A stretch of 64,000 nucleotides of DNA, from positions 186,001-250,000 of the forward strand of contig NZ_SADV01000004.1 in the NCBI RefSeq assembly GCF_006864135.1, given 5' to 3'. The notes under the pieces are model-generated. The model was given only the letters and a program-made list of their open reading frames with translations, was not told where the DNA came from and made no database searches. Both the position numbers and the translations under genes were made by a program. Positions 26,789 to 35,297 of this stretch are shown one piece after another. Numbering within the stretch: position 1 is the stretch's first letter; every line of letters begins with the position of its first letter. Source of the stretch: Lysinibacillus sphaericus. GTDB taxonomy: Bacteria; Bacillota; Bacilli; Bacillales_A; Planococcaceae.

Positions 26789-27589
26789 ATGTCGCTGCTA
26801 GAAGTGAACAATATAGAGATGCATTATGGTCACAAACCATTCATGTTCAAACAAAGACGGAAAGACCCTGTATTACAAGAGGTGACATTTTCGCTTCAGG
26901 AGGGTGAATGTTTAGGAATCGTCGGTCAAAGTGGTTCAGGCAAAAGTACTTTAGGCCGCATTATTTTAGGAATTGAACGACCAACAAAAGGTGAGGTTCT
27001 ATTTCAAGGTATTAATCTTTACGAAGCAACAAGTAAGCATAAAAAAAAAATACGTAGAGATTTACAGGCAGTCTTTCAAAATAGCTTTCATTCATTTAAT
27101 CCGAAGCAAACGATTTTTGAGATAATAGAAGAACCCCTCCTTAATTTCGAACGTTTCAGTAAAACAGATAGACAACATAAAGTAAAGGAATTACTAGATT
27201 GCGTGGAGTTAGAAAGTACAATTGCTCAAAACTATCCTTCACAACTTAGTGGTGGGCAACAGCAACGTGTCAACCTCGCAAGAGCTCTTGCTTTAAATCC
27301 AAAATTGATTGTCTTAGATGAAGCCATTAGTAGTCTTGATATGATCTTGCAGAAGCATATTATACAATTACTACAAACACTTCAAAAAGACAGGCAACTT
27401 GCTTACATTTTCATTTCTCATGACTTACAAGCAACACGTTTTATGTCAGACCGAATCCTCGTGATGCAACACGGTCAGCTAGTTGAGGAGATTGGGAAAG
27501 ATGGAGCATACAAGCATCCCGCATCTCTAGAACTATACAATGCTATTTTGCCATCGCATCCTCGAGAACGAACTATCAAAAATACGTAA
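26789..27589 (+). CDS. nikE: ABC transporter ATPase, NikE-type
   Basis: 266 residues, 12 bases after nikD, GAGGTG site. Walker A GQSGSGKSTLGR (about 48), Q-loop AVFQNSFHSFNPK, signature LSGGQQQRVNLARALA (about 152), Walker B LIVLDEAISSLD (DEA instead of DEP), and His in FISHDLQ. It completes the five-gene transporter. A terminator follows at 27706. Confidence 0.93.
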   Translation: MSLLEVNNIEMHYGHKPFMFKQRRKDPVLQEVTFSLQEGECLGIVGQSGSGKSTLGRIILGIERPTKGEVLFQGINLYEATSKHKKKIRRDLQAVFQNSFHSFNPKQTIFEIIEEPLLNFERFSKTDRQHKVKELLDCVELESTIAQNYPSQLSGGQQQRVNLARALALNPKLIVLDEAISSLDMILQKHIIQLLQTLQKDRQLAYIFISHDLQATRFMSDRILVMQHGQLVEEIGKDGAYKHPASLELYNAILPSHPRERTIKNT

Positions 27590-27705
27590 ACTATTACGGT
27601 AGCAACTATTCGCATACTTGCCGCCATTTTTGGGTCAAGTGATGCCTTATTGTTTTATGAAAATCTTAGCCATCATCGCATTTATCTAAATGCAGCAAAT
27701 TTTTT

Positions 27706-27735
27706 AAGTCAGTACAATTGTACTGGCTTTTTTTT
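27706..27735 (+). terminator. Terminator of the nik operon
   Basis: AGTCAGTAC and GTACTGGCT arms around AATT, then an eight-base T run. Confidence 0.85.
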
Positions 27736-27797
27736 ATACGCTAGCGCTTGGAAGTGTGGGGGAGTGTGAAATGATAGTGCCTGCAAATAAAAGAACG

Positions 27798-27832
27798 CAA
27801 AAAGGCATCTCATCCATAGATGAAACACCTTT
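27798..27832 (-). terminator. Terminator of the NlpC/P60 gene
   Basis: On the minus strand AAAGGTGTTTCATC pairs completely (with G-U pairs) with GATGAGATGCCTTT and runs into T residues, just past the stop at 27841. Confidence 0.8.
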
Positions 27833-27840
27833 ACTTGAAG

Positions 27841-28755
27841 TTATTGAGCTAATCGTTGGAGGAAGGTATCTAATTGTACGAGTGTGACATTGTCTTCCAC
27901 GCCGAACATATTGTTACCTTTACCAATTGTGATTTTATTGGAAGAGAGAATGGCTACATAATTGTTAGCCCAATGCGAACTTGGAACATCAACAAATTGT
28001 AACGCTGTTCCTTGTTGTTTTAAATGGAATGCTTCCACTAAAACTTTCGATAATTGACCACGTGTTATAGGAGAACCTGCATTGAATTTTCCGTTTACAT
28101 CACCCGTAAAAACGCCGAGTTTTTTTAGTGCTTCCGCAGCACCTGCATATTTAGACGATGGGCTTACATCAGGAAAACTTGAATTGCTATTACTAGTATC
28201 TAAATGTAATTGATTTGCTAGTTTAAGAGCTACCTCTCCACGCGATGCATATACGCTAAAGTCAACTTCAGTGCCTTTTACTTCTCCCAAATCATTTTCA
28301 GTGAAGTTTGCAATACGTTTTGCCCCTACGTAACGAGATCCCCAGTAATAAGGATCATTAATTTTATCGATTTTAACCCCAGAACTTGTAGTAGCTGAAA
28401 TAAAATTGCTGTCACCTATGTATATGCCAACATGGGAAACACCGCTTCCCGAAGTATTAAAAAATACAAGATCCCCAGTCTTCAACTGATTTTTAGCAAT
28501 CGAAGTACCTTGCTGATATTGAGCTGTAGATGTACGTTGTAGTGAAATCCCTAACTTAGAAAAAACAATTTGTGTATATGCTGAACAGTCTACACCTGTC
28601 TTAATATCTGTTCCTCCATATTGATAAGGAACACCTATATATGCTTTTGCTGTACTTGTTAAATCTGCTATCGTTGCCGCTTGTGCATCATGCACACCCA
28701 CACCTGTGAAGAACATAAACGATGCGAAAATCGGTAATAACCATCTTTTCTTCAA
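27841..28755 (-). CDS. NlpC/P60 peptidoglycan hydrolase with SLH domains
   Basis: 304 residues. Signal peptide with cleavage near AQA at residue 26. NlpC/P60 domain (about 28-150): catalytic Cys in GVDCSAYTQ, then GDLVFFNTSGSGVSHVGIYI supplying the catalytic His. Three S-layer-homology stretches follow (about 165-304): SRGEVALKLANQLHL; FPDVSPSSKYAGAAEALKKL with ITRGQLSKVL; and FVDVPSSHWANNYVAILSSN. It should cut stem peptides while bound to secondary wall polymer. AAAGGAGTAGG precedes the ATG. Confidence 0.93.
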   Translation of the reverse strand: MKKRWLLPIFASFMFFTGVGVHDAQAATIADLTSTAKAYIGVPYQYGGTDIKTGVDCSAYTQIVFSKLGISLQRTSTAQYQQGTSIAKNQLKTGDLVFFNTSGSGVSHVGIYIGDSNFISATTSSGVKIDKINDPYYWGSRYVGAKRIANFTENDLGEVKGTEVDFSVYASRGEVALKLANQLHLDTSNSNSSFPDVSPSSKYAGAAEALKKLGVFTGDVNGKFNAGSPITRGQLSKVLVEAFHLKQQGTALQFVDVPSSHWANNYVAILSSNKITIGKGNNMFGVEDNVTLVQLDTFLQRLAQ

Positions 28756-29185
28756 TTAAACCTACTCCTTTCAAAAAGCTTTCGCAATTGAATAAAGTAA
28801 GAATAGCATGAAACAGGCATGAGTTATTTTTCATTAATATTACCGATTCCCCTTAAACAGCAAAATTGAAACCTTAATTTTAATTGTGTAAAACTTCTGC
28901 AACAATCATGGGCAATTTTACTAAAAATAGTTAGAATAATTGGATGAAAAGGAGTTAAAGTGTTTATTTGGATGTTTATAACAGTTAATAAACTAAAAAT
29001 GAAAAACTGTATTATTGCTATCAAAATAGAAATATAACGTCTGCGCCTAGAACAACCTTACCCGGTGGCCATTCTTTAGGGGAAGAAGGGAATAAAATAA
29101 TAAAGGAAAGAAGATGAATGTTCAATAATATTAAATAACGAATTAACATTATTGATTTAATGTATTGTAAAAATTAATTTTATGA
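28756..29185. other. Intergenic region, no gene seen
   Basis: Divergent promoter region between the cell-wall hydrolase and the DUF2089 operon. No convincing frame or named leader RNA recognised. Confidence 0.5.
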
Positions 29186-29214
29186 TTCACATTTTTAATT
29201 ATTTGTTATATAAT
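29186..29214 (+). promoter_or_regulatory. Probable SigA promoter of the DUF2089 operon
   Basis: TTCACA (29186-29191), 17-base spacer, perfect TATAAT (29209-29214), 30 bases before the start codon. Confidence 0.6.
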
Positions 29215-29243
29215 CAAATCAACTAAAAGGAAAGGACTTCATT

Positions 29244-29609
29244 ATGGCTTATAAAGTAATCACAAATTGTCCTGTTTGCAGTAAAACGTTGAAAATTACA
29301 AAGTTACAGTGCTCTCATTGTCACACGACGATTGAAAATGAGTTTGAATTATCTAAGCTGGCATCCTTATCAAAGGATCAGCTTCATTTTGTGGAAGTAT
29401 TTTTAACATGCAGAGGGAATATCAAAGAAGTTGAAAAGGAACTAGGGATTTCGTATCCAACAGTCCGAGGAAAGCTAACAGACATCATTTCATCCCTTGG
29501 ATATGTGCAGAAGAAGAAAAATGAAGTAGACGAGAAAAAAGTTGTCACTATGTTGGAAAATGGCGAAATCACACCAGAAGAAGCCATCAAACTCTTAAAA
29601 GAAGAATAA
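29244..29609 (+). CDS. DUF2089-family zinc-ribbon/HTH protein
   Basis: 121 residues. N-terminal Cys4 ribbon NCPVCSKTL...CSHCHTTIEN (residues 9-31), then a helix-turn-helix part (FLTCRGNIKEVEKELGISYP then TVRGKLTDI), the DUF2089 pattern. The C-terminal tail ITPEEAIKLLKEE resembles the SHOCT-like helix of the next gene. Probably a DNA-binding regulator of its own three-gene operon. AAGGAAAGGA before the ATG. Confidence 0.88.
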   Translation: MAYKVITNCPVCSKTLKITKLQCSHCHTTIENEFELSKLASLSKDQLHFVEVFLTCRGNIKEVEKELGISYPTVRGKLTDIISSLGYVQKKKNEVDEKKVVTMLENGEITPEEAIKLLKEE

Positions 29610-29622
29610 GGAGGAATTTACT

Positions 29623-30012
29623 ATGAAAGAGGAAATCTCAAGAGTGTTAACAATGGTTCAAGAAGGTAAGATTGATGCAGAGAAGGCATCGGAACTAATT
29701 CAAGTATTAAAAGAGAAAGCAGAAACGGATGACAACCTTTTAGAAAAACCGACTAAATACTTAGATAAGACTTTAAAAATTCGCGTTGTATCAGCCGAAA
29801 ATGATAACGTGACGGTCAATTTACCTTTAAAGCTTGTCAAGGTTGTATTAATGGCTGGACACAGTATCGCAGCGAGTATTCCTCAATCGGAAAAATACGT
29901 TAAAGATATAGACATAAACCTTATTATCGAAGCAATCGAAAATGAACTAGATGGCCAAATTGTTGATATTAAATCGGCTAACGGGGATACCGTTTCGGTC
30001 ATTATTGAATAG
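29623..30012 (+). CDS. SHOCT-like/YvlB-related protein
   Basis: 129 residues, 13 bases after the DUF2089 gene, AAGGAGG site. It starts with a short helical SHOCT-like segment (MVQEGKIDAEKASELIQVL), then beta-rich sequence (LKIRVVSAENDNVTVNLPLK, IVDIKSANGDTVSVIIE) like the YvlB/DUF4097-type strands. No membrane helix. These modules accompany DUF2089 in Bacillus-type genomes, often linked to envelope-stress or cell-surface regulation; role here inferred. Confidence 0.7.
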   Translation: MKEEISRVLTMVQEGKIDAEKASELIQVLKEKAETDDNLLEKPTKYLDKTLKIRVVSAENDNVTVNLPLKLVKVVLMAGHSIAASIPQSEKYVKDIDINLIIEAIENELDGQIVDIKSANGDTVSVIIE

Positions 30013-30022
30013 TGATTTGCTT

Positions 30023-30304
30023 ATGATGTATGTAAAAGTGAAAGCAAAAGACGTTCGGTTCACCATCCCGGTTCCATATGCTTTTTTAAACTTTGTTATT
30101 TCAATTTTGTCTTCAAAATTTGTTCAGCAAAAAGCAAACAAATGGACAAAAGAGCACTTCGAAAGAAAAAAGCTGGACTTTACCTTTCCGCGAATTGACA
30201 AAGAAGCGCTAAAGCCTATTGTCAAGGAACTGAAAAATTATAAAGGAATCGTGCTAGTTGATGTCAAAGCTAAAGACGGTACTGAGGTTAAGGTTAAATT
30301 ATAA
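30023..30304 (+). CDS. Third gene of the DUF2089 operon, unknown
   Basis: 93 residues from ATG 30023, ten bases after the preceding stop; the ribosome site is weak, which suggests coupling. The sequence is a short beta-rich head (MMYVKVKAKDVRFTIPVPYA), an amphipathic middle (FLNFVISILSSKFVQQKANK) and a tail GIVLVDVKAKDGTEVKVKL that repeats the pattern seen in the previous gene's C-terminus (VDIKSANGDTVSV). Possibly a paralogous strand module. Function unknown. Confidence 0.65.
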   Translation: MMYVKVKAKDVRFTIPVPYAFLNFVISILSSKFVQQKANKWTKEHFERKKLDFTFPRIDKEALKPIVKELKNYKGIVLVDVKAKDGTEVKVKL

Positions 30305-30441
30305 TTACAATACACCGTTCCGTTCAACTGACTGGTATTTTGAAGATAAATATAATTTTCTCGCTTACATTACCGAGGAAAATGGACGAGATTTATTTTA
30401 TTATTATTTGAATTGAATATAAGTAATAAAATAAATAAAAG

Positions 30442-30497
30442 AATTCTTTTGATGGCATGCGGTATTCAGAAATTTTGCATCAAAAGAATTTTTTTAT
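30442..30497 (+). terminator. Terminator-like hairpin after the DUF2089 operon
   Basis: AATTCTTTTGATG and its exact complement (13 bases) around a 25-base loop, then TTTTTTT. Confidence 0.75.
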
Positions 30498-30663
30498 TTC
30501 CATTTTTTTATATCTTTCCATCTGAGAAGGTCTAAATGAGTATCAATTGTTACTGTCGCTTCGCTTTCGCACAATAAACAATGCGTCTTGAATCAGTATT
30601 GTGCTTAAGTTAAAAAACGAGTAAAAACTGAAAACAGCCACCTCTTCGTCTAATGGGTTAGTG

Positions 30664-30830
30664 TTTACAGACAATAAAGTTGTATACTAGGAGGCGTTCT
30701 AAACTGCATGGAACAACCCACTCACAAAAAATAGTGACAATAAAGTCGTAGACTAAAGGATGCTAAAACCACGAATTCCCTTTTTCTATTCAACTAAAAC
30801 GTGACAATATAGTTGTATACTTTAGTAAAG
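30664..30830. repeat. Three degenerate direct repeats with 66-67 base period
   Basis: GACAATAAAGTTGTATACTA at 30670, GACAATAAAGTCGTAGACTA at 30736 and GACAATATAGTTGTATACT at 30803. The cores contain a dyad AGT-N5-ACT. The sequences between them are unrelated. Confidence 0.7.
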
Positions 30831-30944
30831 CCCCCAAATGCATTCGATTCAGTGCCAAGAGGGTTCGAGTGCAGTGAGGATTTGTCCCTGTTCGGTACCG
30901 CAAATTTAGATTGACAACCGCCACGTAGCGCCCACAGCACCGCA

Positions 30945-30986
30945 AAAAAAGAGCAGACACATTTGTCTACTCTTTTTCAACGCTCT
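30945..30986. terminator. Hairpin with A/T flanks, possibly bidirectional terminator
   Basis: AAAAGAG-C-AGACA pairs with TGTCT-A-CTCTTTT. A run on one side, T run on the other. Confidence 0.55.
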
Positions 30987-31120
30987 CCAGCCAAGAAGAA
31001 TCGTCGCAGGTAAATCGAGATCGGATTTACCTTTTTAAATTATTTAATGAGTTACTATAAAAATTCATTTTTTATTCTTTCTAGATATAAAATCATTTTA
31101 TAACATTTTCACATCATTTC

Positions 31121-32050
31121 TTAATTAAAGAATTGAGTGCACGCATACATACCTGTAACACCTGTAATTTCAGCTGCTAAACTACGTAATGCTGATCCAC
31201 CCACACGTAATTTTTCTTCCCAAGATGTAGCACCCGCAATTAATTTTGCAGTTTCTTTAAAACCACCTAAAGCTTGAACATACTTTTTCACTTTGAGAAT
31301 TTTAGCTGCTACAAATAAATTTGAACCAACAAACCATACCAAAGCTGCACTACATGCTCCTATTGCGACCCAATCTGGATCTGCCAATACAGGAAATGCA
31401 GTATTTTCATTAAAATTCACGGTTTGAATTAAAGTATTATCAACTACTTCATAATTAGTCGGGACATCTGCACCATTAGCATCAACTGCCCAAGCTTTAC
31501 CAAAAACACTTTGAACAATATTATTTTCATCTACAATAAAGACTTCTTCTGTATCTAACTCACTTCCAGGAACATCTCCAAAATAATCTGCAGAAGAAAT
31601 AACCTTGTGTCCTTCCGGTAAATCCAACTCAAATTTATATTCCTTTGGTGCACTCGAATCTTTAATATTCACAACACTTCTAACACCAAACTCCGTCGGT
31701 TGTAAAATCAAATCTACTGGACCGTCATTTTTATACTCATAGCTCCCTGATTCTGTAATTATAGGTTTACTTAAATTCATATTATTCGGGACACCGATTT
31801 TTAAATCTTCTCCGGTTTCCTTATTTTTCACAAGAATCCCATCATCAAACTGACTAGGTAGATTTACAATATTAAAATCATTTTCCGCAACACCATTTTC
31901 GTTAGCTTTAATTAAATCATTAGTACCTGTGATTTCTTCTGTCATTATAGCCGCTGAAGGAACCAATGAATCTGCATTTGCACTCCCTAAAGTTGCACTC
32001 AATAAAAGAAAAGTTGCAAATAAACTAGTTAATTTCTTCGTTAATTTCAT
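31121..32050 (-). CDS. Secreted protein with hydrophobic C-terminal module, possible bacteriocin-like
   Basis: 309 residues from the ATG at 32048-32050 (GGGGGT site; the ATG 15 bases earlier is poorer). Signal peptide ending SANA. The middle (residues 27-220) is an acidic beta-rich region (NLPSQFDDGILVKNKETGED ...). It ends with the junction NTAFPVLADPDWVAIGACSA. The last 80 residues are different: hydrophobic and basic, with two cysteines (ACSA and YACTQ) and KKYVQALGGFKETAKLIAGA. A long exported carrier followed by a small hydrophobic Cys-containing tail recalls large bacteriocins or toxin precursors, but that is inference. Divergent from a small membrane protein at 32142. Confidence 0.65.
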   Translation of the reverse strand: MKLTKKLTSLFATFLLLSATLGSANADSLVPSAAIMTEEITGTNDLIKANENGVAENDFNIVNLPSQFDDGILVKNKETGEDLKIGVPNNMNLSKPIITESGSYEYKNDGPVDLILQPTEFGVRSVVNIKDSSAPKEYKFELDLPEGHKVISSADYFGDVPGSELDTEEVFIVDENNIVQSVFGKAWAVDANGADVPTNYEVVDNTLIQTVNFNENTAFPVLADPDWVAIGACSAALVWFVGSNLFVAAKILKVKKYVQALGGFKETAKLIAGATSWEEKLRVGGSALRSLAAEITGVTGMYACTQFFN

Positions 32051-32141
32051 ACCACACACCCCCATTTATGTTATAATATACCATGTTAGACTAAAGTGAC
32101 AGATAAATCAAATGATTTCGAAAAAAGAGAGGGTGAATCAT

Positions 32142-32384
32142 ATGTCCAACAAATATAATAAATATGTAAGCTTTATTACTGTAATAACAATCCTTGTACT
32201 ACTTTTATTAACTACTAATAAAATAAAACAAGAGGTGTTTTTACTCTTATTTATACCTCTAGCTATAGCAATGCTAATCTTTGGATTTTTAGAGCTTAAA
32301 AAAATTTTGAAAAATAAAAAAAATATCGATTTACATGCATCAGAAATAAAAAACGAATTAAAAAATAGAATTAAAACTAAGTAG
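32142..32384 (+). CDS. Small two-helix membrane protein, possible immunity partner
   Basis: 80 residues from ATG 32142 (GAGAGGGTG upstream). Two membrane helices: YVSFITVITILVLLLLTT and VFLLLFIPLAIAMLIFGFL, joined by a short basic loop, with a positively charged cytoplasmic tail rich in Lys. It lies 91 bases from the divergent secreted-protein gene, a layout seen with bacteriocin/immunity pairs. Assigned function is only a hypothesis. Confidence 0.55.
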   Translation: MSNKYNKYVSFITVITILVLLLLTTNKIKQEVFLLLFIPLAIAMLIFGFLELKKILKNKKNIDLHASEIKNELKNRIKTK

Positions 32385-32430
32385 TTTGTGCGCTTCATTA
32401 TAAAAAAGAGTAGCGAAAGCTAATATGGTA

Positions 32431-32482
32431 CCTGTAGTTAGGACACTTGAAAAAAGAGTGTTTTAACTACGGGTATTTTTTT
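32431..32482 (+). terminator. Rho-independent terminator
   Basis: ACCTGTAGTTA / TAACTACGGGT plus ACACT / AGTGT in one long stem, then TATTTTTTT. Confidence 0.8.
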
Positions 32483-32518
32483 ATATACTTTCAAATTCAA
32501 GATACAGGGATAGGGGAC

Positions 32519-32847
32519 AATAGGAGTAAGATAACATTTTCAACTAAAGAGATAAAAATACTTCAAAAGAATCCTAATGTAAAACGTGTTAGCGAAAGAG
32601 CTATTACATATACTGATGCTTTTAAAAATAAATTTATGGATGAGTATCTCTCGGGTAAACTCCCTCGACAAATTTTTATGGAGAACAACTTTGATGTGGA
32701 TGTTATAGGGATGAAACGACTCGAACAATCAGCTTATAGGTGGGAAAAGCCTATGAAAAGAATGGATTAATTGGGCTCACAAATTCATGGGAAATGGATT
32801 CTGGCAGACCATTAAAACGAGAACTGACGCCATCTAATCACCTGTGA
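32519..32847 (+). pseudogene. IS3-type transposase OrfA remnant
   Basis: SKITFSTKEIKILQKNPNVK continues into ERAITYTDAFKNKFMDEYLS, GKLPRQI and EQSAYRWEK, the helix-turn-helix OrfA of IS3-type elements. The start codon appears mutated to AGG (AGG AGT AAG ATA ACA). Near 32750 the frame shifts to YEKNGLIGLTNSWEMDSGRP then LKRELTP, and ends at 32847. OrfB and the ends of the element are absent. Confidence 0.8.
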
Positions 32848-33027
32848 CAGTATTAGTTAGAACTCACAAGTATACATCTTTATTGTAACTGAAAGTTCTT
32901 TAGTTAATTTCTCAAAATTAATATTTATGTAAACTAGTTATGGTCGAAAAATTGTTTTTCTCATTCTACACTGGTATAATTTAGGTGACTTTTATTTTGA
33001 AGAATCGTTACATTTTGGAGGGAAAAT

Positions 33028-34689
33028 TTGTTTAAAAGAAAAATCTGGAGTAGCATTTTATGTTTCGTGTTAGTCGTCATGATGTTGATTACATGGTCAT
33101 TAAAAGAAGATGAAAATAAAGAAATTGAACCCAAAGAGAGCGTTTCACTAGAATTACCAAACTCCGCACAATTACATTTGGAAGCCAGTGGTTTACTACT
33201 GCAAAAAACCAATAGTTCAAATAAATCATATATTCGTTCAACAGATCAAACAACTATTTATAATTTATTTGAAGATGGGGAAAACATGGGTTCCATCAAG
33301 GTCACTGTTCGAGAAATCGATAATGGGGATTTCTTCATTTTCACTCAATTACAAAACAAAAGTAGTAAAGGTTATAGTGCTTCAATATCGTACCCCATAA
33401 GCGGAAATATAAAGTATAATTTGACAGATTTCGAACGCCAGGAAATTCAACATGAGCACGATCATGTATACGGTGTAGATCCAACCACCTATCCTATCGG
33501 CCTGTTAACAGTAAAGGAACACGAAAACTTAGTGACCAATATGATGATAAGCCGAAACTACATATCGAAAGAACTAAAAACCAACTATGAGAACGGGGAC
33601 AAGAGTGTCGTCCGGGAATTGACGAGTGAAAATAAGGACTTGAAATTAATGCATGATGATAATGGCCTTACTGTAACGCTTCCACTTCAATCAGTTGGAA
33701 ATGATGTATCTGAAAACTGGTTGTTACTATCTAAAGAGCCTCTATTTAAAAAAGAAGAAGCGCGCGATGAATGGATTAGCCAAAGTACTAAACAATACAA
33801 AGAAACGAACAAATGGTATACAGCAGAAGGGCCGTATTCAAAACTTCCATGGTCGATCGAACCGGAAACAAAATTAGGATATGGACGAAACCTAGTGAGG
33901 GTCCAAGATAAAAAAGCGTTAAATTACTATGAAACTACACAGGAGCGATACTTCTACGATTTGCTACTAAATTCTGTTGCGAACTTATTTATTTTTCAAG
34001 GAGATAACAAAGGGTTATGGGAAACGGAGTATACGAGTACGTGGTTGAAAAAAGATTACGGAATCCAAGCTCCCTATACCGATACTAGGCATAACGAGAA
34101 TGTCGCGCTATTCCTAAAAAAAACAGGGGACATGCTTGACATCAAAGAACTCAAAAACTCGACGATCACCTATGCAGACTTTTTGGTCGATCAGACGAAA
34201 AATGGCAACATAATCGAAGTTCCCGAAGGTGGTTACCTTGTGACCGATTATTATTCTCCCCAGCAGACAAAGAAGACACATACATCTTTAAATCATGCTT
34301 TAGGAGAAATGAATTTCCTACTAGAATCCTATCAACAAACAAAGGAAGAATCCTATTTAGACGTAGCCAGAAATATGAGACGGGGTATTGAAAACATCGG
34401 AGAAAAATGGTTACGAGAGAATGGTGATGTCTGGTATCAAGTGAATGGTGATTTCACTTTTGACGGAACTGATTATCCTCTCTTGACGTTAGGAGATTTA
34501 CTGAAGTCTCAACAATCTTGGGAAGCTGTTGGAGAAAAACGAAGTGAAATGTTTGATCAACTCATTCGCTCAAAAGCACAATATCTCGTGGAAAGTAAAC
34601 AGGAAATTCTTCGACCGGTAGCGGACCTTCTCATCAACCAAGAATTTGGGTATATCATCGAAGGATACAATAATATTCCTAAGTTTTAA
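33028..34689 (+). CDS. Membrane-anchored extracellular protein, possibly carbohydrate-active
   Basis: 553 residues. TTG start with TTTTGGAGGG at good spacing. One N-terminal membrane anchor (WSSILCFVLVVMMLITW) with a long extracytoplasmic part. Residues 40-240 are beta-rich. Residues about 300-550 are alpha-helical with the pattern of a toroid: YYETTQERYFYDLLLNSVAN, HTSLNHALGEMNFLLESYQQ, YLDVARNMRRGIENIGEKW and YPLLTLGDLL. This resembles the C-terminal fold of D-glucuronyl C5-epimerase-like proteins, but I cannot see a diagnostic active site. A sugar-polymer modifying role is a guess. Confidence 0.5.
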   Translation: MFKRKIWSSILCFVLVVMMLITWSLKEDENKEIEPKESVSLELPNSAQLHLEASGLLLQKTNSSNKSYIRSTDQTTIYNLFEDGENMGSIKVTVREIDNGDFFIFTQLQNKSSKGYSASISYPISGNIKYNLTDFERQEIQHEHDHVYGVDPTTYPIGLLTVKEHENLVTNMMISRNYISKELKTNYENGDKSVVRELTSENKDLKLMHDDNGLTVTLPLQSVGNDVSENWLLLSKEPLFKKEEARDEWISQSTKQYKETNKWYTAEGPYSKLPWSIEPETKLGYGRNLVRVQDKKALNYYETTQERYFYDLLLNSVANLFIFQGDNKGLWETEYTSTWLKKDYGIQAPYTDTRHNENVALFLKKTGDMLDIKELKNSTITYADFLVDQTKNGNIIEVPEGGYLVTDYYSPQQTKKTHTSLNHALGEMNFLLESYQQTKEESYLDVARNMRRGIENIGEKWLRENGDVWYQVNGDFTFDGTDYPLLTLGDLLKSQQSWEAVGEKRSEMFDQLIRSKAQYLVESKQEILRPVADLLINQEFGYIIEGYNNIPKF

Positions 34690-34821
34690 TAAACCTCATT
34701 ATGTAAGAAGCAAAGAAGCTATTTTGATTATCTTTTTCAAAATAACTTCTTTCCATTTAACCAGCCACCATTTGACAGTGTTTACACCAGCGACGTGTCC
34801 GCTGTGCATAGAAACAAGCTG

Positions 34822-35034
34822 CTATGCACAGCATAATGCCCCGAAATAAGAAGCATGTATAAATGATCCTCCAATTAACAACAATGTACACGCTACAAAG
34901 GCGATGAAAAGCACAAGCAAGCGTGGCAATTTCTCACCCCAGGGTTGAATCAATGCTAGAGCAAGAACCGCTGCTACCCGACGCTTAAAAATACAATATA
35001 TACCAATTGCAAAACCTAACGTAAAAGTTTGCAA
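34822..35034 (-). pseudogene. Fragment of a multi-helix membrane protein
   Basis: Minus-strand frame FTLGFAIGIYCIFKRRVAAV ... RLLVLFIAFVACTLLLIGG with two hydrophobic helices and the segment LIQPWGEKLPRLL, reminiscent of DUF3995-type proteins. At 34822 it stops at a perfect hairpin (GCTGTGCATAG and complement, 34801-34832). In another frame the sequence goes on as CIAACFYAQRTRRWCKHCQM. No ribosome site at the 5' end. Probably a remnant. Confidence 0.35.
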
Positions 35035-35297
35035 TTACACGTTAATAAAGAATCCATTTGAAAGATATTCCGAAAGAGAAAAGAACAGTAAATACGAGTT
35101 GTTAAATTTGGTCTGAGGCAACTTATTTTTATGATCTAAATTTATTTAGTAATGGTAAAAAAGGTTGTTGTAGACCCACTCGATATTCGTCTGATATCAT
35201 AGTTGAGTAGTAATTGAATGAAGTAGGTTAAGGGTATTTGAGGAGAATTTCTTCCTTCATTTTTTAGTTTTAAGACTCTTAATCGGAGGAGAAATAA

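Noticed and set aside
30664..30830. CRISPR array
   Set aside because: Only three imperfect repeats, no cas genes in the window and repeats differ at several positions; kept only as a direct-repeat finding.
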